NCBI GenBank assembly: GCA_023333565.1
Contig: JAJKFH010000115.1
Location: 3,410,001 to 3,474,000, forward strand
DNA length: 64,000 nt
Direction: 5' to 3'
DNA from: Puffinus mauretanicus
Lineage: Eukaryota; Chordata; Aves; Procellariiformes; Procellariidae
Positions 49,398 to 61,860 of this stretch are shown here, one piece after another. The notes under the pieces were generated by a model. The model searched no databases. It worked only from the letters and a program-made list of their open reading frames with translations, and was not told the origin of the DNA. Numbering within the stretch: position 1 is the first letter of the stretch; each line of letters begins with the position of its first letter. The position numbers and the translations under genes were made by a program.

Positions 49398-50265
49398 CTA
49401 CCTTTATCTCAACCTACGAGTTTTTTTTTCCTCACTCTCACCCTTCCGATTCTCTCCCCGCCCCGCTGAGGGGTGGGGGGGAGTGAGCGAGCAGCTGCGT
49501 GGTATTTGGCTGCCTGCCAGGTTAAACCACGACACCTAAGTAACCTTGTGGTCATATACTGCAAATACTGGAGGCACACAAAGGGAGACATGAAAGGCCT
49601 TGAGAGTGGAGAATTTTTTATTCATACTTTGTTGTGATTTTGATATCACTAATAAATCTGAAGGTCAGGAGAATAGATAGGAAAGCACAGACAATGCAGT
49701 TTTAAAAATGAGAAGTTTTAACCATTCTAGTTTTAATATGTTATTAACAAGTTCAGAAACTTGCATGGGTATAAGTCTGCATTACTTAAGTTCAAGTTTT
49801 GTCTTCGACTTCAGCTGAGATAAGAATAAACAAATAATTTTACTACTAAATTTGAAGTCCTGTTAAATTACTGGTACAACAAGAGAGTATAAACAGTCAT
49901 AGCTTACTGTTCAGTAAAAAAAAATACACTAACTTGAATAACAGGTTTTCTCATTGAGCACAGAATGAAATACTGAAATTAAATCTTGAAGAAGAAATAC
50001 TGGAACCTGAGAAAATTATACAAATAATATTATTGCATCTTATGTAATGTCTTTGTAACGATATGGTTCTATCTCACTATGACTGAACTGAAAGAAGATT
50101 GGTGTTGTATTAGAGGCCAAGTAAATTGGTATTCATGTGATGCCCCTCAGAAATTACCAATTACCAGTCAGTAATTACAACAAAGTATTTCAAAGTGTTC
50201 TATGAAAGCAGTTAAGTATAAGCTCCAGGTAAACAACAGAAGTGCACATAGTCCTGATGGAAAGC

Positions 50266-50622
50266 TCAACACTGTCTAGCTGAATATTCCCATGGGCATT
50301 GATAACATTTAGATTCAATCTTTATAAAGGGAGGAAATACTGTCACGGTCATTAATAAGCAGAGCAGAGGACCTAAAAGCTGCAAAGGGACAGAAAGGGC
50401 AGAATTATCTACGCAGCTGAGCACCAGCTTGTTCAGGAATGCCAGAAGTGCCTGACCCACACCAGAGCCCACAGGCTGGGCAACAGCAACCAAACTATGG
50501 TCAACTATTGTGTAATCAGGACTAATGCTAAATGATAAGAATTTTTTTCTTTCCAGCCTCTTCACGCCCTTCACAGGGGTTGGTATGTGTGCAGAATCCA
50601 CATTAACTTGTATAATGTGCAT
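50266..50622 (-). other. 118-codon open frame, origin unknown
   Basis: The frame begins MHIIQVNVDSAHIPTPVKGV. It has a mixed, plausible amino-acid composition, including a hydrophobic stretch (QLLGPLLCLLMTVTVFPPFI), and lies in a locally G/C-richer block. I recognise no family. Inside it, 'gtccctttgcag' would be an acceptor on the same strand. It could be a decayed retrogene or repeat, a noncoding element with a chance frame, or less likely an exon. Confidence 0.2.
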
Positions 50623-53449
50623 GTGAATACAGATAGATAATATTACATGACAAAGCCCATTTACCTACAATATATGAAAAAAAATTATTTGGATAATTAT
50701 TTTTAAAAATGCATTATCTTCTGCAAATAAGTCATCAGTATTCAAACTAATAAGTTGAATAACTCCATGTTCCTTGCAAGGTAAATGTCAGAGGAAAGAG
50801 TATTGCAAAATGCCAACAAATACTGATTTCTGATACATCAGAGGATAAAGTTAGAGGAAAATCCAGAAAATGTAAAGAGTTTTTTTTCTGCAAAGGCTGG
50901 GAGAGATAGGGAAATTATAGCTTGTTCAGCTATCAAAATGAGATTGAAATATAATTTCAGTATAGCTTAAAATGGGATAAATAGAATACTGTGAACACAT
51001 TGCTCATAAAAGTAATAAGTTCTTTTATTAAATAAAATAAACACTTATACTTGAGTACTGCATAATTAGAATAATAGATAAACATGCAGTACAGATTTTA
51101 AAATTATACACAGGGCTAAGAAATCTTTGGTTTAAAAAATCAAAATCAAAAGTATATATTAGTAATACATGTTGAAGAAGCCATTGCTTTAGAAGGCATT
51201 AATATATATATATCATTAAAGAAAATTTCATTAAAAGACAGAGACACTAAGTGACTAATGCCAGAAAAAAAAATGGAAAAACTACAGAAGTGCCATAAAA
51301 CCCTAATTGTATGTCACTGAAGTTAGCAGAATCTTTTTACTGACTTAAAAGAAAGTTCTAAAATTTCCTGCAAACACTAGAACAGCAAAAATATAAACAA
51401 TATTATGCACACCTGAGCAGAGCAAATACAGTGCATGTAGGAAAGAGGAAAAAAAAAAAAAAAACTAGAAAGATTAATTGCTTATTGAAATAATGTCCGG
51501 TGCAAGTGATGGAGGAAAGAAGAATGGAAACAAAGATTGCCTTATCACACTTAAGCTTTGAATGCATGCCAAAATAAAGATGGTACTGAAATAAACACAT
51601 CAGAAAAATCTGGAATACATTGGCTTTCAGAAAGAAAAAGCAAAATTGTATGTGTCATACAGAAATCACCAGAAATTGGGAATTCCAAGTTGAAGTAACT
51701 ACCTAAATTCTTATTAAGACCACCTTTTTTAGTGTGCAGATACACTGTGCTAAAAACAAACAGTAATTAAGTATTAATCATAATTCACTGTATGACAGAG
51801 GACTTACATGATTAAAACAAAAAAATAAATTGAAAGTATGAATGTTTTTGACTTGGTAATGGAGTATTCAAAGTAAGCCTGATGGCACATAAAAGAACTT
51901 CAGTGAACATAATTGGAGAAAACAGTGAACATATTTTCAAATGCCAACAGGGTAAACAGAAAGTGAAAATACAGCTGGAGTAAGCACTTTTATTTTTAAT
52001 TACATTCACAAGGCTCACATCTAAGTGAGGAAAGTTTCACATTTAGTATAGTTTTCAATGCATTGTCTGTTATAATTTCAACACTCACAAGCTGGTGTTA
52101 ACAAATGTATTTTCTTATTTATTCATCAAAACCAAAAGGGAAAGCTAAAGATCAAGAAATAGATTTAACCTCAAGCTCATAATTTCTTTTATGATGATTT
52201 AACAGCAGCTGATAACATATTTTTTTTTTGTTTTATGAAATTAATTTCTGTGCAAAATTACTCATTTTCATTATAACACAAGTGGGAGTGGGGTTCAATC
52301 TGGAAGTTAAGATAAAGTATTTCATTTTGTATTAGATAACAAGGTCTTCAATAATTAAAGCGGTTTTATTATTTCATATAACTACTAAAGCATACCATGT
52401 CACAACAGAAGTGGTGAAGTGGAAAGCTGTTTACATATTGTGGGGCAATATAATAAAAGCTCATGAAATATTGATACTAAAACTGAAAAGCATAAATCTT
52501 AAAACATACCAACTAAAGAAGTTCTCTTTTACAGGAAATTTGGAAAAATACTAGTAATGAGAGTAAATTATGAAAGGTGAACAACTCTTAACAAACAATA
52601 ATAACTTGTTGAACATAAATAGCTGTAAATGATCTTTTCTTTTTTCAAGTTTTGAGTTCAAATGTATTGTTGGAGTAAATTATTGGGATGGCAAGTCACA
52701 AGCTCTTCCAACAAGGCGCGTCATAGGCTGGATTGACCTTATGTGATAAAGATATACATGATAAGCAAAAACTATCTAAAGAATTTCAGAGTGAAGAAGA
52801 AATTGCCTAGATGCTTTGTTCAGCTAAAGTATTTTAAGGTGGAATGTTTATTCTGTTGTGCTTTATTCAGTTGATTGCTTTTCTCAAAAAAACCTGCAGT
52901 CCTTCTTGTCTACTTTGCACTGGAGTCATTCTTAAAATTTATCATAAACCCAATAACATGGTTTTCCTAAAACTTATCTATATATTATATTGCAGCAGAA
53001 ACTGTTAGGTGACTTCAGATACCACTGTGATAAATACCGATTTCTGTGAACAATGCTTATTCCCAGACATGTGTATCTTCGAAATTCCACAAAAAGTAGC
53101 AGAGGCTCTTAAAACACATGCAGAAAGTACTACTATTACATATGTCTCCAGTGAGGAAAAAACTAGGGCAGAAAAGTTTAGTGGATCTCAAAATAAATGA
53201 AAAAATAGACCCAGGGTAACATAAACTGTTTTCAGAGTTGCTGAGCATTTATAAAACTAGTTTAATTATTGAACCTGCTGATACTCAGCAGCTCTGAAAA
53301 AGTCAGATCTCTGTTTCTTGAACTGAGTAACTGGAAACAGTGATTCTAATGGAGAGCCAAATTTTATCTAACAAATATATGCTATGAATGGAATGATCAC
53401 ATCTAACTTTATACAATTCTCTGAAGATCACTTATCCTCCTTTCGTGCA

Positions 53450-53590
53450 CCTCTTTTGTTCTCAAGTGTTTATATCCTCTCTCTTCTCCTCTTTCCTCTC
53501 CTCCTTGGTACACTTGCTCTTTCCCTTCCTCTTTTCTTATTTATTCAGTATTCATTTCATTTAAAAAAAAAAAAAAAAAAAAGAAAAAAA
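53450..53590 (+). repeat. pyrimidine tract followed by poly(A)
   Basis: A CTT/CCT-rich tract (about 53455-53530) is followed by A19 at 53563-53581 and further A-rich sequence. It could be the tail of a retrotransposed RNA, but no AATAAA or recognisable source lies upstream, so simple sequence is the safer call. Confidence 0.6.
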
Positions 53591-54404
53591 GATGTAATGG
53601 TTTAGATTATATAGCATGTGTAGGTTATGATGTTTAATTTTACTTAGGAATAAGAAAGAAAAATACCAGAAGCAATTAAAAAAATCACATTCCATACCAG
53701 GGGTAACATATTTTCACATAAGTTTTACATATAATTTCGTATATATTTAAGCATATGTATTTTCAACCACAGAATTTGTATTTGGACTTGCATCTCTAGG
53801 GTTTTAACTTGATCTTTCTTTTCTCATTTATCAAATAGGTCTATAATACCAACATTAACATTACTTGCTGCCAACTACATTGCTACCAAATAATGAGATA
53901 TGTTCATAGCCAAACCAGCAAGAGAGCTTTTCTGTAAAGCAACAGGCAAATCAAACCTTTATACTTTAGTTCAAAAATGTTAGAAAGGGATTAAATAACT
54001 ATCAATGCTCCTCTGGTGCCAAAAATACCAAAAGTTCCTCCTCATATAGGCTTAGTGGGGTGTGTTGGACTCCCCATGTGGTACACAGAACTATCAGGAA
54101 GACGCAAAGAGAATGCTCTAAAGAAATTACAAAAATAAAGCGAGTGTTATTGATCACTCTGCGCTTTTCTATTCTACTCCTTCAGATACATCCTAGTCCA
54201 CTGACCTTTCAGGTATGAAGGCAATCCAGTCCATGCTTTCCAAAATATGGGTAATCCCTTTATGAGTGCTGTGCTCCTCCAAGCAAAGGTTTCATAGAAC
54301 TGGACATCTTATCAGTTATTAAGAATGATATTTTAAGTTGATCTCACTTTTTACAGAGATAATCAAAGTATGTTTAGCAAATACCTCAAGCACTCTGCTT
54401 TGAT

Positions 54405-54500
54405 AGTTATATATATATTTCCTGTTTCATAAGGTGGGAAATGAGTACAGAGAGATTAAACTCTTTGCTCAAAACTGGTGAAAAAGCATGTGGTGGAATC
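54405..54500 (-). repeat. probable MIR SINE remnant
   Basis: Plus strand: 'cctgtttcataaggtgggaa', then 'atgagtacagagagattaaa', 'ctctttgctcaaaactggtg' and 'catgtggtggaatcaagagc'. This follows the reverse complement of MIR (ttttacagatgaggaaactg, agagaggttaagtgacttgc, ccaaggtcacacagct, gtggcagaatcaggac). Block order is kept and divergence is high. Confidence 0.6.
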
Positions 54501-57500
54501 AAGAGCAAGAGAAATTACTCTGACTTTTTTTTTATGACAGGATGTTTTTCTCTTGTTTAGGCATATTTGACTTTAGTACAACCATTTCACTCAGCTCCAA
54601 TAAGATTATTAGCATGTATTATCTAGTTCTGAACTATATTGCTTATTCATATAAAACAAAAACAAAAAAAATCAGAGCAAACATAATCCTTAAGTACAAT
54701 TAAGAAAAAGGAATAAAAGAATGTATGCAGTTTCAGTGTCTCAGAAAGTGGAAAGATATAGTATAATGTTATGGCTCCCTCTTTTGGATAGCACATATCT
54801 AGTATGCAATAATAAGAAAACTCATGTCCTTAACACCAAAAAAATAACACAAGCTTCTCTGTTTTTCCCCCAGATCCTGCTTAACAGTGATAAATGCAGC
54901 CAATAAAAACAAGCTTTTTATCAGTTTCTTGCAAAATGCAATTATATTGCAGATGTCTACATTCTATAAAAATAGACACACATTTTCCAGCTAGGGCTGT
55001 AGCTAGAATATTTTTGAAATATGTTAAACATTAGTCTTTCAAGTAGCTATAAAAACTGGAACATAAAATTCTCTCATGGATTGTTCCTTATTTTAGCACT
55101 TAAGCTAACTTACTCTCTGGACAAGTGACCAGAAAGGAACAAATTTTGCTCCTACACTATTATTACTTCATTAGGAACTATGAGTGAAAAATGAAATAAA
55201 TGGTCATTTGGGTTGCTCTTTTAAAATCTTCAGCATAACTGTGACCTAGCTGAAAGTCCACAGACTTACATGCATTGGCTTCAGGAAATTTTTGAACATA
55301 CCTTTGAAGAATTAAAAGACATGTAACATTTTTAGAAGAAAAAAATCATTCCTGTAAAATAAAAGGTGTTTTATTAGATGGGAAAGGTGAGGAAAGAGTA
55401 AAACTCTAAAAAAGTATCAATCAACACAAAATAGTGAATCCTGACAGAGCCTAAACTCCTATGGTTTAAGATTTTTTCCTAATGTAAGACTAGCAGTCGA
55501 ACAGTGTTAGCTTTATAGTTATATTTAATTCTGAATTTGGATTTTGCTTTCCCAAATATTGGATGCATACCACCATTCTTCTACATTAATATCTAGGCAT
55601 AATTCCATATTACACAAGAGGTTCAATTTTCTCCATATCTCCATGTATGCTGCTGTGAGACACTAGAAATAAAATTTTTGCCAAAAAATATTCATGAAAA
55701 ATTCAGTAGCACTATTCAATGACTTCAGCGGTGTCAGCTAGAAGACAGACTTTATTTCACTCAAAAATCTTTCCTATTGCCTTCTTATTACCTTTATATA
55801 AAATATGGATGGTAGGCAGGTATATAGAAACGAATTGTTCTACAGGCTTTGTTTAGCACTTTCTATTACTAAAAATAGCTATTCCTCAACATTCATTAAG
55901 ATGTTGTGCTATACAATTAAAAAATTAGTTGGATTTATATCAACTAATTTAAAATCGTTATATCATGATACCCATATTAATTATACCATTGCAGCATGTT
56001 TTCCCTTCACAGCATCAAGAATTGCAGTAGGACAATTGCATTTGACTATGCTGGATCATTATTATTCATTCTATTTATTAGTAACTATAAAATGTTTATT
56101 TTAAAGTCAACACTGTAGTAATGAGATTTAGATGAAGGTACATTCTTTCCCATGAAGAACTGCCTCTGGATAGTTCACATAATGTCAGTTCTTCAGAGTT
56201 TGGAAAAAAAAGGCAATTTAGTGTGCTTTATTTACAGTACTAATGAAACTGTTCCACTAACAGATACTGTGTATCCCCAGCCATACTACTAAAAAGTGAC
56301 ACCAAAATTTGGCTGTAATAATGACTGCAGGATCACAAAGATAAAAAGAAGGGAGGAAATTCACTTGTAAGAAGTATACCTTTGTTTCATGTAAAATAGC
56401 TATTCCTACATAAACCAACAAAAGATCAAAAAACCGTGACTGACATACACATTCCTGTTATGTGATTGAGTTAATTTGTTTTCTATGAAGCCAGATATTT
56501 TATGAGTTGTGTTGGCAGTATGGAGCCCAAACATAACTATGGTCCCCCATATGCCCTTTTCCCTCGTCTTTTAGGAATGTGAGAATGAAGGGAGACAGTC
56601 ATGGGCATTTGCGTTTATGCGAGAAAGTTCTAAAGCTTGACTATGCCCTGCCATTTTGGGCAAAGCTAAACAAAAAATACTAGAACAGACAACATAAAAC
56701 AAATGCTTTGTTACACCAACTTTTTTCAGGCATATTTCTACCCTTTTTTCACTCTGAAACTGGAACCATATGCATGGTTTCATGCAGTTATATCTTTTGC
56801 TTCTTACTGAGTTTTAGTGAAAAGGATAGGAAAATATAAGGGGTAATTCTTGGAATGTTATCTGAAAGGTACCATGTGTGTTTTGAATTAATCCAAATAA
56901 ATCACATGAAAATCTGCATGCTCTGGGAATTCATACTGAGATATAGACTATTAAACTCTCAAGTCTGGTTCAGATTTCATTAAAGGAAACATCACATGAC
57001 ATCTGAAAGATAACTAGTATCTTAAGAGAAATAAACTAGTTATTTATGTCTCTGGTTGCTAGAAACAAAGGAACCAAAGAGTAAAACAGTTGGTATCGGC
57101 AATAACAACTGCAGTCTCATCAGAGCACTATTAAATGATTAAATGCATATGCAGATGACATATTTCCCCATCTTTAGACTCAGTTCCAGATGGGTCTGAA
57201 GTCTTCTGAAGTTACCTATCATGGTAGCAACAATAAACCACATATAAAATCTGCACTAAGGGTAGAAATTTGAGGAGGGCAAACTCAGGAAATACTATAG
57301 GAAATCTTGAAACCTCAACAGAGGAAAAACAAAACAAAACAAAAAGAGATTCATTTTTAGAGGATTTCTTTCCCCAGAGGGCTTTAAAACTTGAAGTAAT
57401 TAAAATTTCAGTATGAAATTGGGCATGGAAGCCAAACCCTGAGCTACTCACCAGAGTTCTTGCTGGGCTTCTCTGCAGGGCTGTCAAGCACCAGAGGGAG

Positions 57501-58124
57501 TTTGACTGATCACATCTAGGCTACTAACTCTTGGGCTCCACTAGAACAGCCTATACACCCAACATCCAGTGCCATGTATCTGTGTGATACCCTTTCTGTC
57601 ATTTCATCAGAGGCTGGAGAAATACCTTGATTTTAACAAACTGCTATAATTGAAAACTGAAAACTTGCTTGGGAAGTTCCATGAAAAACTTTACCATCAT
57701 ACCATCAGTGCTATGCTTGTGGCTACCCACTGTTCTGTGATTCATTTGTCATAGTTTTCATGAGAAAACAGAAAGGGTTATAAACATTTAAGGATTAAAT
57801 GCCAGATTGGTTTTTATTTATTTATTTAACCAGGAACTCATCAGAAGATCTAATTTCAGTACAGTGGGATTTCAAGTCACAGTAAATGGCAGCGAGTTCA
57901 CACATACTGTGAGGAATCTTAAAAATCTCAGTGATGAAACTGCTGAAATATTCATTATTTTCTTTAATTTTTCACTTCAGCTTCCTTGATACTTGAGGGT
58001 TTCAAGGTATCAAATGTGATGACAACTTTTAAAAAACAGTTTCAGTTCTACCAGGCACAAGTCACAGGGACAAAGTCTGAGGCTCAAAACAGTGAAATTG
58101 TTAGCAACTCTTATAAAGAATAAA
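54501..58124. other. AT-rich noncoding stretch
   Basis: No gene, repeat family or strong signal is recognised. Chance frames up to 99 codons occur. Confidence 0.5.
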
Positions 58125-59570
58125 ATTGTTGGACACATGACATACTGGGGAAGTCAGTATAGTTTTTGGAAATGGAAGTTCTGCCTCACAGACCTATTCA
58201 ATCCTCTGAAAGAGTTATCAAGCATATGGATAGCTTTGACCTCTTTGATATGATCTAGTTGTGCTTCTAGAATGCTTTTGACAGGGTCACTCACCAAAAG
58301 CTCTTAAGCAGCCATGAGCTAAAAGTGAAGGTCCCTGCATATATCAGTAATTGATTAAATGACAGGAACCAGCAGGAAGAAGTAAATAACAAGTTTTCAC
58401 ATTGAAACAAGGTCTGTTGTAGTGTTCCACAGGGATCTGTACTAGGGCCAGCACTGTTCAACATAGTCATAAATAAACTGAAAACAGGTTTGAATATCAA
58501 GGTGAAAAACTTTGCAAGTGACATTCAGCATAATAAAGCCAAGGGGCCTTCGCAAAAGCTTGCAAAAGGATCTTATGACTATGATTATACTAATAGATTT
58601 CACCTCGCAAGGAAACTGGCTTTTGCAATGTAATTGTCCATACCATTTCACTGTTATTACAGTCCCTAACATCAGTTTAGCCTGTACCAGCTGGTACTCT
58701 CCCAGAAAATTCCTGACAGTGTTTGAGGACCAAGCCCGGCGTGATTTCTCATAGATGATATGGACATGGTAACCTTGCTTTGGAGGGAGGCAGGGGAGAG
58801 GAGAAGAGAGTATAGCCATATGGATTTGAGCCTTGCCATGCCAACCAGTTTCTACCTTACAATGGTTTAATAACTATACAGTTGTAGTTTATGCAATACA
58901 GTGAGTGGACACCAAAATGATGGATGGCGAAATTGTTATGAAATTATGTAAAGCAACACACATGGTATAATCCAGATTTTACGTTTAAAATAATAAAGTC
59001 TGACTATTGCCATTGGGGAATAACACCATAATGTAACAATAGATAATAATAGGAAAACATTAACCCAGAGCTCTACAGCGATCAAAAAAAGCAAACAATG
59101 TATCATGATGAAATTAAGTGGAGAATGTGATTAAGCTGCTGTCTATATATGCATGTAGCACCTGCACTTGAATATTGCAACAAATTATGATCTCCAATCT
59201 TAAAAGGTACACCAAAAAAATGGAAGAGATTCAGAGGAGGGCTACAGGTGCAATCAAAAGTATGGCACAGCTTCCAGACAAGGAATGATTAAGCAGGCAG
59301 TCCCAGAACTTTTCATCTTGGAAAAGAGACAACTAAAGGAGAAGTTGATTTAATTCTATATATTCATCAGTGGCAAAGAGAGTGAAGAGGGAATGACTAT
59401 TTATTGTGGATAGTAATAGTTGCCTAACGAAGTTGTCAGTTACAATGTTCAAAAACAAACAAAAGGAGTTGGTTCTTTTCACAAGATTGTTAAACTGTGA
59501 GTCTCCTTGCAGAATGCTGTGGCTCTTAGAAGCTTACACGGTTTCAAAGCAAAAGTGGAGAAAGTCAGGA
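58125..59570 (+). mobile_element. very old CR1-like LINE, heavily decayed
   Basis: Around 58415-58475 one frame reads [13 protein letters not shown], the CR1-type reverse transcriptase block 4 region. Upstream, 'cttttgacagggtcactca' corresponds to the AFDxVxH region. Downstream, 'gattcagaggagggctacag' at about 59229 matches the xxIQRRATxxI segment of the ORF2 C-terminus. Stops and indels occur throughout, and the 3' terminus is unlike the young avian tail. It may belong to a lineage shared with other reptiles. A 125-codon frame on the opposite strand (58442-58819) is only its shadow. Confidence 0.75.
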
Positions 59571-61328
59571 CAAAAATAATCTGTTGGGGATTACTAAATG
59601 CCTAATAGTTGGAGACTGAGAAAACATACAGGAAAAAAATCATATATGCTTCTCCATGCTTATATATTATCATGGATGTCTGCTTGTTGAAAACATCCTC
59701 ATCTTGGACTATTAGGATACTAACAGAATAAGCAATACTTTATTACACTTATTTAGAATTTTTTTCATGTTCTGCATTGGTCTTTCACTAATGAAGTCAA
59801 ATGAGATGCAAATGAAGGGCTTTTTGGGTGGTTTGGGGGGTAGGGGTGGTGTTTGTTGTTTTTAAGGAAGAGATTCAGACCCAGAAATAAGAAAAAGGAA
59901 AGTCAGTGTACTTTCTATTTCTGAGATCTATATTATTCCTGTAAGTGGTAGAATTAGACATTTTAGGGTGTTTATTATGGAAATAAAGGCTGAAGCCTCA
60001 GCTGCATCAGACTCCTTTCAGATTAACTGAGATAACAAATAGCAAAAAATTATGTTAAACCTATGCACTATTTCTGTGCACAAATTCCTATGCTTGCAAG
60101 GTACCTGCTCAGCTCTGAGGATAAGACTTTTTTTGATTTTGTGATCCCCTTGGAGACAGCAGAAGGGCATAAAGGGGGTTGAGCTCTCATAAATGACAGC
60201 ATTCAACGACTGCTCAGTTCCTTCAGGAAGGAAGCAGCAGCAACGGGCTGCAATTATCAGTCCAAATGTGCTAACTACCTTTAATTGGTCAACAACTGAG
60301 TTTTTCCAGTCCAGAGAAGTGAATGTATAGTCCCTTGCAGGCAGTACTTAAGTCTGATTTTCATGATCCTTCTCTATAGGAACGAGATTTCTAATGACTC
60401 AGCTGTACATGAGCAAAAATAAAGGAGGATAAAAGAGATTAATGGTTTTTAAAAATCTGGGAAATACTAGTTTGAAGATATCTTTATTCTGAGAAGTTCT
60501 GGCTTGTATCAACCTCTTGGGTCATTGTACAAGCTGTAGAGTCAGAAAGTTTAGCAAGCTCTCATCCTGGTACATGCTATGCTCAGGAGATATGCAGAGG
60601 TAGGAGGCACCTGACATGGAATCTCAGACTGCTTCGTTAGGACCTAGCTGTGTGACCAGAGTGGACTGCTGCATAATAAAGCAGCAAGAAAAAGGCATTT
60701 GGCGAAAGCGCATAGTCCCAGTTATCAGGAGAACTGATAAGTATGTCCTGTCATTAACAGTGCTGCCATAGGTGAATCTCATCTGCTTCATGCAGAGAGA
60801 CTGATGAGAATCGACTCATCTGGAAAATAGGGGCCTACACCTCCAGGTACTGCTTTGTTTTGTATTGGGCAGATAGGCAGCTGTGCTGTTTATGAAAAAA
60901 CCAAAACCAAACCAAACAAAAATGTCTTAAATATTGCAGGGTATCAATATCAGAGTACAGCCAACTAGTTTATGAGTGACAGAACTTGAGATAATCTTAA
61001 AGGGGAAACAAAGAGAAGAATTTTGCTTTGATGACAGCATTTATTTTTCCTCCTGTGTCTGAAGGCTATTCTTTAAAAACTGTGAATGTGATGCATGTGT
61101 TGCATTTGTAAATAAGGTGTGGTATAAAAACATATAATGAAGCTTCATTACAAGAGTGAAATGTGTTCCCTGTGGAGAAAAATCAATACTAAAGATCAAA
61201 AGAGTATCTTCAAAAGGCCTTGCGTTAAGGGTTTACAAGTGTTATATTTCCTAGTTCCCCTCATGTTGATGAAAAACAGATCCTGCAAAAAGGTTCATTA
61301 TTGGAGAAAAAGGGTATTATATTTTTTT
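59571..61328. other. noncoding, nothing recognised
   Basis: AT-rich with somewhat G/C-richer patches (60060-60260 and 60530-60870). No exon or repeat family is identified. Confidence 0.5.
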
Positions 61329-61860
61329 TTAATGTGAAAATACACATTTCGCCTTTGTAATCCAGTGAGCTGCTGCCTCAGGAGTAGATATTTTAAAAGT
61401 CTCTTTAGCTTCATTGAATACCATTGCTAACAAGTGAGAGACCCTTATACAGGATGGGTTGGAAGTGCTGCAGGCTTCATTCACTAGCTGATGGAAGGAG
61501 GTTGGGGAGAAAGAGTCCAGAAACGGTTTCATCTGCACCTCAGAAGCAACTTGCTCCAGAGAAGGGCAGATGGTATTTTCACTGCCCAGGGACAGTTGCC
61601 TTAAATCACAGCTGTGTCTCTGCACGAGTCTTGCCAGTGGGGATTGTCCAAACACAAATCAACACATTCTCTTGCCAGATCCACCCACCTGGGGAACTGG
61701 TGTTACTCACTGTGAGTGCTGTAGAGAGGGTGACTCAAGCCATGTTGAGTTGAATTTGGACCAGTGTCTCCAATGTACGTGCCCAGGAGGTTGGCAAAAC
61801 TCTAAAATAAACAATAACTTTCTCTTGTCACAGCAAGATAAATGTTTCTTATAATGTACC
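61329..61860. other. GC-richer block with overlapping open frames on both strands
   Basis: A 108-codon minus frame (61329-61655; begins MFGQSPLARLVQRHSC) overlaps plus frames of 109 and 94 codons (61424-61753 and 61570-61854). The composition of the minus frame is protein-like (FSPTSFHQLVNEACS, FNEAKETFKISTPEAAAHWI). I recognise no family and no convincing splice sites. Possible explanations are a decayed retrogene, an old transposon fragment or a conserved noncoding element. Confidence 0.25.

Larger units (their letters stand above)
49010..49534 (+). mobile_element. solo LTR of an ERVL-type endogenous retrovirus
   Basis: Ends are TGTCTTGGTTTCGGC and TTAAACCACGACA, a TGTC...GACA inverted pair. 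Flanking pentamers are gctaa (49005-49009) and cctaa (49535-49539), a 5-bp target duplication with one mismatch. Inside are 'gtattccataccatg', TGACGTCA, TATATGAA in place of a TATA box, 'gcaattgcattgtgcatcac', ATTAAA (49392-49397) and the C-rich 'gattctctccccgccccgct' block, in the same order as in the LTR at 20903. It is the same family, inserted in the opposite orientation. No internal retroviral genes remain. Confidence 0.95.
49540..54404. other. AT-rich noncoding stretch
   Basis: No gene is supported. It contains an unexplained 118-codon minus-strand frame (50266-50622, separate entry), an A-run near 51450 and a pyrimidine-rich then poly(A) stretch at 53450-53590. Confidence 0.5.

Noticed and set aside
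53384..53605. Retrogene ending in poly(A)
   Set aside because: No AATAAA, no recognisable source coding sequence and no target duplication were found.
58442..58819. 125-codon minus-strand open frame
   Set aside because: It is the complement of the old LINE region; the plus strand carries the recognisable reverse transcriptase motif.
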